A program made the position numbers and the translations under genes. A DNA stretch of 61,601 bases from DATFXM01 sp035315885. GTDB lineage: Bacteria; Acidobacteriota; Blastocatellia; UBA7656. A model generated the notes under the pieces. That model had not been told where the DNA came from. It searched no databases and saw nothing but the letters and a program-made list of their open reading frames with translations. Positions 25,063 through 34,272 of this stretch are shown in pieces (the first letter of the stretch is position 1; each line of letters starts with the position of its first letter). Location of the stretch: the NCBI GenBank assembly GCA_035315885.1, contig DATFXM010000014.1:1-61601 (forward strand), in the 5' to 3' direction.

Positions 25063-27261
25063 ATGAAGTGCGTCATCAGCGTCCTTCTTGCGGTAGCTGT
25101 CGCCGTTCCGGTTCTGTCGCAGGTCACTCAAAAGGACGATCGAGTAACTATCGGTACATCTGAAGTGGTCCTCGACGTGGTTGTGCGCGACAAGAAAGGA
25201 CGGACGGTCAAGGACCTCAAACTGCCCGATTTTGAGGTTCTTGAGGACGGGATGCGTCAGAATGTCTCCTCGTTCCGAATCGTTTCGCGCGAATCGCTCC
25301 CGGCCAATACTGCCGATAAGCCGAAATCAATTACTGCAGCCGAGAGTTTAACTCCGGCCCCGACAGGCGGGGGGAGCCGCGAGCCGTTTTCCGGAATCAA
25401 TCTGATCGCCATGGTGTTCGATCATCTGTCGGCAAACGCCAGAAATCTGGCGCACAAGGCGGCCATAAGCTTCGTCGACGAGAGTCTTCAGCCTGATGAT
25501 CTGGCTACGGTGTGTGTAATAGACAATTCATTGCGTGTTATTCAGCCTTACACCGGGGACGCACGGTTGCTTAAGCAGGCGGTGGATCGAGCTACTTCGA
25601 TTGCGGTATCCAGCGCGGATTCAGGATCAGCGCAACGGCGCTCGCTCGAGGAGTCGAGCACCGGTCTGGACAACACGATTTCGCGTTCGGTCTCCACGGC
25701 AAGCGCCGGTGGCCCGGGTAATTCCGGAGCCGCGGCGGGGTCGGCAGGTGGCGCTGCGGCAATGGATCAAGCTATTGCTGATATGCAAATCCGCGCGCTC
25801 GATACATTTGAGATGCTGGAACGGAACCAACAGGGACAGGCGCAGATCAATAGTTTGCTGGCAGTCATCAATTCTTTGAAGGACGTACCCGGCCGCAAAG
25901 CAATCGTCTTGTTTTCTGAAGGGATTGCCCTTCCGGTAGATGTCAAAGTGCACCTCCCGTCGGTACTTCACGCGGCCAATCGGGCGAACGTCAGCATCTA
26001 CGCGATCGAAGCCGGCGGGTTGCGCGTTGAGAGTGGGAATGCCGAGGCTGCTCGCGAATTATCGTCAATGGGCAATCGCCGTGCTCGACAGAACGCAAAT
26101 GGCCGCGAAGACCGGTCAGGTCGACCTATGACAATGGCGTTGGAGCGAACCGAGGACCTGCTGAAGCTGAATCCACAAAGCGGGCTTGGGGATCTGGCGT
26201 ACGGGACCGGCGGTATGTTGATTGCGGATACAAATGACCTTTCGGGAGCGTTGCGAAGAATCGACGAGGATTTGCGTACGCATTATGTGCTCACCTACCA
26301 ACCGAAGAATACGACTCTGGATGGGCGCTTTCGCCAGATAAGCGTGAAGGTGGCCAAGGGCGGAATGGATGTTCAGGCTCGAAAGGGTTATTACGCATTG
26401 CCTTCGACAGGTTCGACTCCGGTTCTGGATTATGAGGCGCCGGCTTTGGCGGCGATGCATGGAGCCGCAGCGTCCAACTCGTTTCCATTTAGGATAAAGG
26501 CTTTTGATTTCCCTGGAAAAGCTATTAAGGGAGTAACTCCAATTGTTGCCGAGGCTCCTGCGTCGGCATTCACTTACAAACCCAGCGTCGACAAGAAAAC
26601 TTACAGCAGTGATTTCACAATCCTTGCTTTGATCAGAAACGAAGCGCAGCAGGTGGTCTCAAAGCTTAGTCGTCACTATACGCTGAGTGGCGCGATCGAT
26701 CAGCTCGGATCGGCTCAGAAGGGCGAGATCCTGTTTTATAAGGAACAAGATCTGCGGCCAGGGAAGTACTTCATCGACGCGATAGCCTTTGACGCACCAA
26801 CCGGCAAGGTAAGCATGCAGAGTGACTCGTTCGAAGTGCTGCGTTCCGACCAGGACAGATTGCGGGCTAGCAGCCTCATCATTCTGAAGCGCGCGGATCG
26901 CCTCTCGGCCCAGGAACAGAAGCAGCCGAACCCATTTCATTTCGGCGAGCTGTTGATGTATCCCAACCTGGGAGAACCGGTGCGGAAATCCGCGATGAAG
27001 CAGTTGCCCTTTTTCTTTTCGGTTTATGTTCCCGAGGGAACAAAAACCGCCCCCAAGCTCGCGATTCAGGTTCTGCAGCACGAGCAGCGATTGGCCCGCC
27101 TTCAAGCTGAGCTCGGGAGTCCGGATGCCGAAGGCCACATTCAGTACGCCAGCACGATACCACTTGAGACGTTCCAGCCGGGCAGCTATCAACTGCAAAT
27201 AACCGTCAGCGATGGACAGAGCTCCATAACGCGAATGGCTGCATTCTCGGTAGCTCCTTGA
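25063..27261 (+). CDS. VWFA-related secreted protein, second of a tandem pair
   Basis: GGAGG (25050-25054) precedes ATG 25063, which is better than the upstream in-frame TTG at 25048; the product has 732 residues. A signal peptide covers about 1-19. It is collinear with the preceding protein over its whole length, sharing long blocks such as P-G-R-K-A-I-V-L-F-S-E-G, R-V-E-S-G-N-A-E, N-P-F-H-F-G-E-L-L and L-G-E-P-V/I-R-K-S-A-M-K-Q-L-P-F-F. The pair therefore comes from an old duplication. The MIDAS position again is degenerate (Asp120-His-Leu-Ser-Ala). A Gly/Ala/Ser-rich insertion near 205-235 is the main difference. No terminator is seen between the two genes, and the 146-bp gap has no clear promoter. 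Confidence 0.85.
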   Translation: MKCVISVLLAVAVAVPVLSQVTQKDDRVTIGTSEVVLDVVVRDKKGRTVKDLKLPDFEVLEDGMRQNVSSFRIVSRESLPANTADKPKSITAAESLTPAPTGGGSREPFSGINLIAMVFDHLSANARNLAHKAAISFVDESLQPDDLATVCVIDNSLRVIQPYTGDARLLKQAVDRATSIAVSSADSGSAQRRSLEESSTGLDNTISRSVSTASAGGPGNSGAAAGSAGGAAAMDQAIADMQIRALDTFEMLERNQQGQAQINSLLAVINSLKDVPGRKAIVLFSEGIALPVDVKVHLPSVLHAANRANVSIYAIEAGGLRVESGNAEAARELSSMGNRRARQNANGREDRSGRPMTMALERTEDLLKLNPQSGLGDLAYGTGGMLIADTNDLSGALRRIDEDLRTHYVLTYQPKNTTLDGRFRQISVKVAKGGMDVQARKGYYALPSTGSTPVLDYEAPALAAMHGAAASNSFPFRIKAFDFPGKAIKGVTPIVAEAPASAFTYKPSVDKKTYSSDFTILALIRNEAQQVVSKLSRHYTLSGAIDQLGSAQKGEILFYKEQDLRPGKYFIDAIAFDAPTGKVSMQSDSFEVLRSDQDRLRASSLIILKRADRLSAQEQKQPNPFHFGELLMYPNLGEPVRKSAMKQLPFFFSVYVPEGTKTAPKLAIQVLQHEQRLARLQAELGSPDAEGHIQYASTIPLETFQPGSYQLQITVSDGQSSITRMAAFSVAP

Positions 27262-27372
27262 GAACAGCAGCCCAAGAACCCCAGGGGGTGGCAGGATGCG
27301 GAGAAGTCTGCGAAGGAAGCGGGGTCGGGTTTACTGCGAGCGAAGCTGGCAAACGACGGAGGCTCGAATGCA

Positions 27373-28422
27373 TTACTTTGCCTCGCTTAGCTGCTTGAAC
27401 AGATCACGAGCTTGCGCTGCCATCTCACCGGTTGGTTCTGAATCCAGATAGAGCTTGAATTCTCGAGCTGCCTCGGGACGCCTCCCGGTCTTCAAATAAA
27501 CGTGCGCGAAGTAGTAGTGAGCCACTGAGTACTGCTCACCGCCAAGAACCAGGGCTTTCACTAACTCTTTTTCCGCTACCGGCAAGTCATCTATATCCAG
27601 CGCGGCGATTCCAAGAAACAGATGTGCGGCCGGATTAGAGCTGTCTAATGAGACGGCGTCAGTCAGCTCTTTTATCGCTTCGTTGAATCGTTTCTGCTCG
27701 ACGAAGACAATGCCGAGGTTGAGACGTGCGTCAAAGTACGCCGGATTCTTTGCAAGGATGGCGCTGAATTGTTCAGACGCTTCGTCAAACCGTTTGAGCC
27801 TTAGGTACTGTACTCCGAGATCATTCTTTGCGACTACATAGTCGGGAAAGATCACAAGCGCCGCCTTGAGGTGATCGATCGCGCCTTCCAGGTCGCCGCG
27901 CTTTGCCAGTTTGTGAGCGGTGTCGAATTCGCGTCGCGCCGGCCCAGGCACGTCCTTTTCGTTCTCTGTCGCAGTTACAACGCGCCCCGGCGAGGCCGCA
28001 GAGGCCTTCGACTCTACCCCACCCCTTTCCTTGAGGTGCAGAGTAAGAGAGAGAGGTTGACCTGCATTCACCCAGACCTTTTCGTTGAGTGGTTCGTACC
28101 GCCCGCCTTCCACAGACACTGCGACATAATACGTACCGGCGTGGAGGTCATTGAAGATAAATTCTCCGGTGTTGTCCGTATAAATGGTCATCACCGGCGC
28201 TTCAATCGTGCTGAGAGTGATTCTGAGATGCAGGTTGGAAGATGCGCCCGAGGCCAGAACCACCCGACCGGAGATGGACCCTCCGACGGATTTGTTGGTG
28301 AGCGGCAAACGCGTGTCGGTCTTGTCCTGTCCGGTTTGTGAAACGGCGGTGCCGCCGGCCAAGAGAATGATGCTGCCTGATAACAGCATCCAGAGCACCC
28401 GAACATGAGGAAGTGGTTTCAC
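27373..28422 (-). CDS. Exported protein with carboxypeptidase-regulatory-like domain and TPR repeats
   Basis: The frame is open to 28446, but the GTG ending at 28422 has AGGAGG six bases upstream and starts a signal peptide (L-W-M-L-L-S-G-S-I-I-L-L-A-G-G-T-A), so I use it (349 residues). Residues about 45-125 form a carboxypeptidase-regulatory-like beta-sandwich (G-G-S-I-S-G-R-V-V-L-A-S-G, T-D-N-T-G-E-F-I-F-N-D-L-H-A-G-T-Y). Residues about 160-340 carry five or so TPR units (G-D-L-E-G-A-I-D-H-L-K-A-A-L, K-R-F-D-E-A-S-E-Q-F). The combination suggests an envelope protein-binding factor. It lies in the same orientation as the TonB-dependent receptor, which ends in a terminator, so it is likely separate from it. 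It converges on the VWFA pair. Confidence 0.8.
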   Translation of the reverse strand: MKPLPHVRVLWMLLSGSIILLAGGTAVSQTGQDKTDTRLPLTNKSVGGSISGRVVLASGASSNLHLRITLSTIEAPVMTIYTDNTGEFIFNDLHAGTYYVAVSVEGGRYEPLNEKVWVNAGQPLSLTLHLKERGGVESKASAASPGRVVTATENEKDVPGPARREFDTAHKLAKRGDLEGAIDHLKAALVIFPDYVVAKNDLGVQYLRLKRFDEASEQFSAILAKNPAYFDARLNLGIVFVEQKRFNEAIKELTDAVSLDSSNPAAHLFLGIAALDIDDLPVAEKELVKALVLGGEQYSVAHYYFAHVYLKTGRRPEAAREFKLYLDSEPTGEMAAQARDLFKQLSEAK

Positions 28423-28604
28423 CTTTGGCCTCCTCAGGAACTCCACTTATTCACTAGGTCACGAGCTCCCGGCGCTCGACTCATCGCGCGATAAAATTCT
28501 AAGGAGATACTGTTTTGGACGTCCAGTTGAATTATGGAGCGCCGGTCAGCGATCCGACCACAGACAGTTATCGCGAACGCGGCTCTGACCAAAACGAGTC
28601 AGAA

Positions 28605-28641
28605 TGAAAAAGTGGCGCAGGAAACGTGTTTCCCGCGCCAC
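28605..28641 (-). terminator. Rho-independent terminator of the TonB-dependent receptor gene
   Basis: GTGGCGC (28612-28618) pairs with GCGCCAC (28635-28641), and the inner GGAAA with TTTCC around a CGTG loop, giving a nearly perfect 13-bp stem with one mismatch. On the minus strand it is followed by TTTTT (28607-28611). It lies 30 bp beyond the stop codon at 28671. Confidence 0.85.
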
Positions 28642-28670
28642 TCGCTCAGCCAGTAACAGCGTGTCGCGTC

Positions 28671-31600
28671 TTAGAAGTAGTACTTCAACGCGAACTCGAT
28701 GATCCGGTGACCGTGTTTGTTTATGACCTTACCGAAGTCCCGAACGGTGTTGGTGGCATCGCCCTGCCTGCCATCAGTGAATCGGAACCCACCGGTCGGG
28801 TCGCAGACGTTGTTTGTCGTACCGCCCGTTCCGTTTGGAACGTTATTCTTGTGAACCAGGCACACCGTATCAAGACGGACATTCACGTCGCTGTTGACGA
28901 AGTCGCCTTGGATGAACCGCGGATATGCCTGATTGAAGATGTTGAACAGCCCAGCTCGGAACTGTAGCTTCTGGCGTTCCGTGATCTGGAAGTTCTTGAA
29001 GAACGACACGTCGTGGTTCCACCTGCGCGGCGAACGGATGTAGAAGGGTGAAACATACGACCCGCTTTGACCGAACGCGGGGATTGAGATCTGGTTAAGG
29101 TCCAGGAACTTGGTGCCCAGGCTGGTTCCGCCGTTGGTCTGCGGATGTGCCTTGATCACCGGTGCAATCGCCCCGGTCGAGGTGCCTGCCAGGCCGAATG
29201 CGTCACTACCAGTCCAGGCAGCCGCAATGCCCGCTCCAGCGAGGTCGCCGTTGAACTTCAATTTTATCGGGAGTCCGCTCTGGAAGGTCGTGATGCCGGA
29301 CATTTGCCATCCGTTCATAAGGCCGTTGGTGAACCAATTCCTGAAGCTGCCTCGGGCCACATCCGGGATGACATAGTTGTACGTGAAGTTGAAGATGTGG
29401 GTGCGATCGTATGGCAGCACGCCCCAGTTCCGATTTCTCGTATCAACCGGGTCGGTGCCATTGCCATCTGTCTCGTTAGTCTGACTCGTACCCAACGCCT
29501 TCGAGTACGTGTACGTAGCAAAGTATTGGAACCGGCTGCTGGTCTGATGACTCAGCGTGACCTGTAGCGAGTGATAGATCGAGGTCCCGGTGTAGTCATT
29601 GAACTTGATGCCGCTGTAAGCAGGGAACGGCCGGAATTGTGCCAATATCTGGCCCTGCCCAGCTACTGCGACTCGTTGAACAGGATCAGACAAATCGGCA
29701 TTCCCAACGTGCCCGCTCAACAGCTTGCCGACGGGAATGAAGTTAGTCTCGATGATCAGCGGCAAGTGACGCCCCTGAGTGCCGAGGTAGCTGACCTCGA
29801 GTACGTTCTTCCACGGGAGACGCCGGGCGATCGACAGACTCATATTCGCAATTCGCGGAATATTGATCGAGTTTATGTCAGCCGACGAAATTCCGATCGC
29901 ACCGAACTGTGCGAACGGATCTATCTGACCCATCGTTTGGTAGGTCAGACCCTGGCCACCCCCAAGATTGCCAAACGTGTACCCGTCGAACGTCGCCGCA
30001 TATGAATTCGGCGGTTGCTGGAGCGAGTAGTACTGGTAGTTGCCTTGTACGCGGTTGTAGAACAACCCGGCGCCTCCGCGTATTACCGTGTCCCCGCGAC
30101 CGTTGATGTCCCAGGCGAAATTCAAGCGAGGCGCAAACTGGGCCGACGGACTATCTGTGACTCCCTTTGGAATCTGGCCCTTGAGCGCCTGCAGAATTCC
30201 GTTAGGCTTGGTCGGATCCTTGTTGATCAGCACTCCTTGAGTGTGATCATACGCGCTCTTGTCGAATCGAACACCGAGCGAATTAAGCTCTCGGTTGGTC
30301 GGGTAGACCACAACGCGCAGACCATATTCAAGCGTGAAGTTCGGGCGAATCTTCCAGCCATCCTGGGCATAGAACTCGTAGTTCCAGAGCCGGAAGTTGC
30401 CGACCGGAACCTTCGTGGACTGGACCACCTGAGCCGGATGTCCGGTTAGCAGATCGGCGAATACGTTACCAGTGGAGTGATTGCCCCAGTTCGCGAAGAT
30501 AAGCCTTGTTTCGGGATCGCCGCCGAGATTCTGAATTTTGTTGGCGCGCTCGATCAACGTGCCGAACTTCAGCGTATGGGCGCCTTTGATCTTGGTGAGA
30601 TTGTCGACAAACGACATGCTCGAGTTATGAGCAAAGAGCGGCAGTCCACCTGGCTCCCAGAAGTCGCCATTCGTCTGGCCTGACCAGCTCGTGATGAAAG
30701 CGACCGGCGCATACGGGCTCTGCTGACCGAACGGCCCCTTGAAGTTCTGGATTCCGAGTGCCGAAAGGCTGACCTTGCTCGGGTCATTGTAGTCATTGTC
30801 GAGCTTGAGTTTGCTGATGCTGAATACAAACTCGTTTGTCATCGTCGGGTTGATCACGTTTGTAAGGTTCGCAGCGAGCGAACGTCCGAGGTCTTTTCCG
30901 GTGACGTGACTCGGAAGTTCGTAAGCCGAGGGCTGCCACCACAGTCCTCGAGCGAAGTCATTGCTCTCGTACTCGCGAGACCAGCGCACATACAGCTTTG
31001 TCTTTTCGGAGATGCTGTAGTCGATTCTCAGGTTCTGCTGATTCCGATTGATGGGCTGAAGTCCGCTCGCTACGTAGTTGTTGCGCCCACCGCTCGGATC
31101 AGTGAAGTTGGGTAGCGGATACAGATTGATAAGCGCCTGCCCGATCGGATCGATCTTTTGACTGACATCAAGACCGGGGAAGAAGCCCTTGCGCTCTTGC
31201 GCGGTTGGGACCCTATCAAATCTGGAACCTGGATCGACCTGTTGGCGCTGAAATTCGAGGCCGTAGAAGAAGAACAATTTGTCGCGGTTGCGATTGAACT
31301 TCGTCCAGGGAAGGATTATTGGTCCGCCGATATTGCCGCCCGGATATTTGTACGACTCGGCCGGCTTCTCAACGCCGTGTATCGAATTGGATCTGTCGTT
31401 GGCGTTAAGCACGCCATCCCTGGCGTAGAAGTAACCGGTGCCGTGGAACTGGCTGCTTCCGCCCTTGGTGGTGGCAGTGATTTGTATACCGCTCGACCCG
31501 TGCTCCGCAGCGTAGTTGCTGGTCTGCACCTTCACTTCCTGGACCATGTCCACGTTGGCGGTGATGATCGTGCCGTTATTGGATCCGATGTCGATGACTC

Positions 31601-32279
31601 GCGAGCCATCGATGCTCACGTTGTTGTTAACACCGCGCAACCCGTTGACGTTGTAGTTGCCGTTTGCGTTGGTGCCGCCGCCAAAGCTGACCGACTGGTT
31701 ACCTGGGTCGTCCAGCGCCGGCGCCGCGACTCCAGGAAGAATTCGAAGGAGCTCCAGCGCGCTTCGGCCGATGAGCGAGGTGTTGTCGATTTGTTTGGCG
31801 TTGATCGTGTTTTCTTTGGCGCCCGTCTCAGTCTGAATTTGCTCGACGGCCGCCGCCTGAACGGTGATAACCTCACCGGCGGCTCCGACCTCGAGTGACA
31901 TATCAAGACCGCGGGTGTCGCTGGGCGCAAGCACAACACCAGTCTGCTGTGCTGTCTTGAACCCGGCGTTCTCCACCGTGACGGTGTATGAATCCGGGGT
32001 AAGGGAGCTAAAGACGTACACGCCGACATCGCTGGTGCTAGTCTTTCGTTCCGACTTCGTGCGCTCATTCACGAGCGTGACCATGGCACCACCGACGACT
32101 GCACCCTGCGGATCTTTGACGACCCCTCGAATGGTGGCGCTTCCGGTGGTCTGTGCAAAGGCCGCACTGGCCGTTGCAATCAGCAGCAACAAACATGCTG
32201 CCGTTGTGCGGAACCAGAGATTTGATGTCCTTTCTCCGGTGTAGCCTGAAAGGCTTTTTTGCAGCATAGGTGGCCTCAT
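28671..32279 (-). CDS. Oar-like TonB-dependent receptor with N-terminal carboxypeptidase-regulatory domain
   Basis: GGAGG precedes the ATG ending at 32279; the protein has 1202 residues. A signal peptide lies at about 20-43. The carboxypeptidase-regulatory domain is at about 46-125 (A-T-I-R-G-V-V-K-D-P-Q-G-A-V-V, Y-V-F-S-S-L-T-P-D-S-Y-T). A plug domain follows at about 150-270 (L-L-R-I-L-P-G-V-A, Y-N-V-N-G-L-R-G-V-N-N-N-V-S-I-D-G, V-Q-T-S-N-Y-A-A-E-H-G), then a long outer-membrane barrel ending in the aromatic E-F-A-L-K-Y-Y-F. Acidobacteria use such receptors to take up large substrates, often oligosaccharides. It is divergent from the regulator at 32669 and followed by a strong terminator. 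Its position next to GH31, GH9 and GH29 genes makes a xyloglucan oligosaccharide a reasonable cargo (inference). No SusD partner is present. Confidence 0.88.
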   Translation of the reverse strand: MRPPMLQKSLSGYTGERTSNLWFRTTAACLLLLIATASAAFAQTTGSATIRGVVKDPQGAVVGGAMVTLVNERTKSERKTSTSDVGVYVFSSLTPDSYTVTVENAGFKTAQQTGVVLAPSDTRGLDMSLEVGAAGEVITVQAAAVEQIQTETGAKENTINAKQIDNTSLIGRSALELLRILPGVAAPALDDPGNQSVSFGGGTNANGNYNVNGLRGVNNNVSIDGSRVIDIGSNNGTIITANVDMVQEVKVQTSNYAAEHGSSGIQITATTKGGSSQFHGTGYFYARDGVLNANDRSNSIHGVEKPAESYKYPGGNIGGPIILPWTKFNRNRDKLFFFYGLEFQRQQVDPGSRFDRVPTAQERKGFFPGLDVSQKIDPIGQALINLYPLPNFTDPSGGRNNYVASGLQPINRNQQNLRIDYSISEKTKLYVRWSREYESNDFARGLWWQPSAYELPSHVTGKDLGRSLAANLTNVINPTMTNEFVFSISKLKLDNDYNDPSKVSLSALGIQNFKGPFGQQSPYAPVAFITSWSGQTNGDFWEPGGLPLFAHNSSMSFVDNLTKIKGAHTLKFGTLIERANKIQNLGGDPETRLIFANWGNHSTGNVFADLLTGHPAQVVQSTKVPVGNFRLWNYEFYAQDGWKIRPNFTLEYGLRVVVYPTNRELNSLGVRFDKSAYDHTQGVLINKDPTKPNGILQALKGQIPKGVTDSPSAQFAPRLNFAWDINGRGDTVIRGGAGLFYNRVQGNYQYYSLQQPPNSYAATFDGYTFGNLGGGQGLTYQTMGQIDPFAQFGAIGISSADINSINIPRIANMSLSIARRLPWKNVLEVSYLGTQGRHLPLIIETNFIPVGKLLSGHVGNADLSDPVQRVAVAGQGQILAQFRPFPAYSGIKFNDYTGTSIYHSLQVTLSHQTSSRFQYFATYTYSKALGTSQTNETDGNGTDPVDTRNRNWGVLPYDRTHIFNFTYNYVIPDVARGSFRNWFTNGLMNGWQMSGITTFQSGLPIKLKFNGDLAGAGIAAAWTGSDAFGLAGTSTGAIAPVIKAHPQTNGGTSLGTKFLDLNQISIPAFGQSGSYVSPFYIRSPRRWNHDVSFFKNFQITERQKLQFRAGLFNIFNQAYPRFIQGDFVNSDVNVRLDTVCLVHKNNVPNGTGGTTNNVCDPTGGFRFTDGRQGDATNTVRDFGKVINKHGHRIIEFALKYYF

Positions 32280-32668
32280 AGTTTCCTCCGAACTGGCGTT
32301 GAGCGGAAAAGTGGGTTCGATGCTCTTTCGGCGGTGTTGTGAGTTATAATCTCCGACCGACGAAAGGATTGCAGCCCGTCCCCAGATGCATCGTCTTACG
32401 ACTGCTTTGTGACTGCCTGCTGTCTTTGATCGTTCCTATCAGTGCTTCGTATTTTGTTTTAGGGTCGAACTTATTCGGCTTTCTTTAAGCGCTAATCCCG
32501 TGTCTGCCTTGTGCCTATATTAATGCCAGCTTAAAATAGTGCGGCCAAAATAGCACTCTATATGCTTGTGGAGGGAGTTAATAGGCGTATAATGAACTTC
32601 TCGTTCAAACCCTTAATGTTATCCGGACGTAAATTGGTGTTAAGTCGAGAAGTAACACGGTAGTAAGC
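32280..32668. other. Divergent control region between the TonB receptor and the regulator
   Basis: This 389-bp gap has no gene. It is visibly more AT-rich in its second half than the flanking genes. A TATAAT lies at 32588-32593 with a poor TTGTGG 15 bp upstream (32567-32572), a possible promoter for the regulator. A dyad GTGTTA (32637-32642) and TAACAC (32653-32658) with 10-bp spacing lies just before the regulator start and could be an operator. No clear promoter for the receptor was identified. Confidence 0.4.
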
Positions 32669-34060
32669 ATGAATCTGGGTCGCGAAGAGGGTCGCGAAGA
32701 CATGAATCTGGGTCGCGAAGACAAGCTCAGACAGCTCGAGAGGGTGCTCCAGAGCCGCGCCATGCACGGGTCGGAGAACCTCAAATCCTTCTTGAAATTC
32801 GTGGCTCTGAAGTCCATCGACGACGCCACCGACCAGGTCAAAGAGTACACTATTGCCACCGAGGTCTTCGGTCGCAGAAACGACTTCAGCCCCAGAAGCG
32901 ACTCTGTCGTTCGGGTGCAGGCGAGCAGGCTCAGACAAAAGCTACAGGAGTACTACGCAAGCGAAGGCCGCTCCGACCGCATCTTGATAGAGCTCCCAAA
33001 AGGCCATTACTACCCTGTCTTTTCGGTCGTCGAAGGTACTCGGGGAGCCCAGCCCGCAACCGAGCCCACGGAAGCCGGCAACGGCGGCGGTCAGCCTCAG
33101 ATATCGACCCTCCCTCCAAAGGAAGTCTCAGCCTCCAGTCGACGAAACACGCGAAGAGGCGTCGCCTTTGCCACTGCAATTGTCGTTCTGTTAGCAGCCA
33201 TCGTCGTCCTGCTCATATCGAATATCAATTTGCGATCCCGTTCTCGTGATGCCGAATCCAGAAGCGACGCCGAGAAGTTCGGACCAGTCTGGGTGCCGTT
33301 CCTCAAGAATGACGACCAGACTCTGCTGGTGCTCAGCAACCCGGCGGTCTATCGATTCACGAATGCCAGAGATACCGATGCCATTCTGAAGAATTCGCTT
33401 AACCTGACACCCGAGGAGGCCAAGCACGTCAGCGAAACCGTGGGCGACAAGTTCATGGTAAAGCACAATGGCGGCCGGCTGGTCTTGTCTACTGATGAGT
33501 TCACGGGCATGGGTGAGGCCATCGGGCTCGCGCGTACCACGAGTCTGTTTCGGGAAGCGAATCGCGGTGTGCTGCTAAAGCAAAGCAGAACCATCAGCCC
33601 GGAGGACCTTAAGAACTACAACATCATTCTTCTGGGAAGTGTGTGGGTTAACGAGTGGTCCGGGAAGCTGCCAATCAAGGAGGACTTCACCTACACGTCC
33701 AGAGCAACGATCGAAAACCTGAATCCGCTGAACGGAGAAGAGCGCGAGTATGGGCCGAAGTTCGACAATGACGGAAGGTTGGTCGAGGACTACGGGCTCA
33801 TAACGATCAAGCCGAATATCCTTTACCGAAACACGGTCATGGTCCTTGCCGGAATTCACAGTGAGGGGACTGAAGCGGCGGCGGAGTACGTTACCAACCC
33901 CGATTACCTCAAAACACTCACCGACCGGCTGCTGCAGCTCTCCGGCTCTCAGACACCGCCCAGATACTATCAAGCGCTGTTGAAAGTAGCAGTGGACCAC
34001 GGCATGCCCACCACAATATCTCTCATCTCGGTTCACGAGCTCAAAGCTCAGAGCAACTGA
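32669..34060 (+). CDS. Membrane-anchored putative DNA-binding regulator with periplasmic sensor domain
   Basis: The protein has 463 residues. Residues about 20-118 match a domain common in Acidobacteria and at the N-terminus of rhizobial adenylate-cyclase-like proteins (F-L-K-F-V-A, Q-V-K-E-Y-T-I-A-T-E-V-F-G-R, F-S-P-R-S-D-S-V-V-R-V-Q-A-S-R-L-R-Q-K-L, E-L-P-K-G-H-Y-Y-P-V-F). Its conserved basic helix suggests DNA binding, though I know of no direct proof. A linker is followed by one membrane span at about 165-184 and a periplasmic domain of about 280 residues without recognised motif. This is a ToxR/CadC-like layout. The N-terminus is an internal duplication (M-N-L-G-R-E twice), offering a second start at 32702. 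Divergence from the TonB receptor suggests it controls receptor and sugar genes. Confidence 0.7.
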   Translation: MNLGREEGREDMNLGREDKLRQLERVLQSRAMHGSENLKSFLKFVALKSIDDATDQVKEYTIATEVFGRRNDFSPRSDSVVRVQASRLRQKLQEYYASEGRSDRILIELPKGHYYPVFSVVEGTRGAQPATEPTEAGNGGGQPQISTLPPKEVSASSRRNTRRGVAFATAIVVLLAAIVVLLISNINLRSRSRDAESRSDAEKFGPVWVPFLKNDDQTLLVLSNPAVYRFTNARDTDAILKNSLNLTPEEAKHVSETVGDKFMVKHNGGRLVLSTDEFTGMGEAIGLARTTSLFREANRGVLLKQSRTISPEDLKNYNIILLGSVWVNEWSGKLPIKEDFTYTSRATIENLNPLNGEEREYGPKFDNDGRLVEDYGLITIKPNILYRNTVMVLAGIHSEGTEAAAEYVTNPDYLKTLTDRLLQLSGSQTPPRYYQALLKVAVDHGMPTTISLISVHELKAQSN

Positions 34061-34272
34061 GACCTTCCATCAGCATCTTTTCAGCCTCTCAACGTCTTAC
34101 CTCTTGAATCCGATTTGGGATGCGAATATTATCGCTCGCACGTCTATCGACTGGCGCTGCGACACAGCACGAATAAACAATTCGATTGTTGATGTAGAAG
34201 TTTGTCGTTCTCATGCATCGGGGCGGGGCCGACAAGGAGAAAGTTCGAAGCTGAGAACCTGAGAAACTCGAG

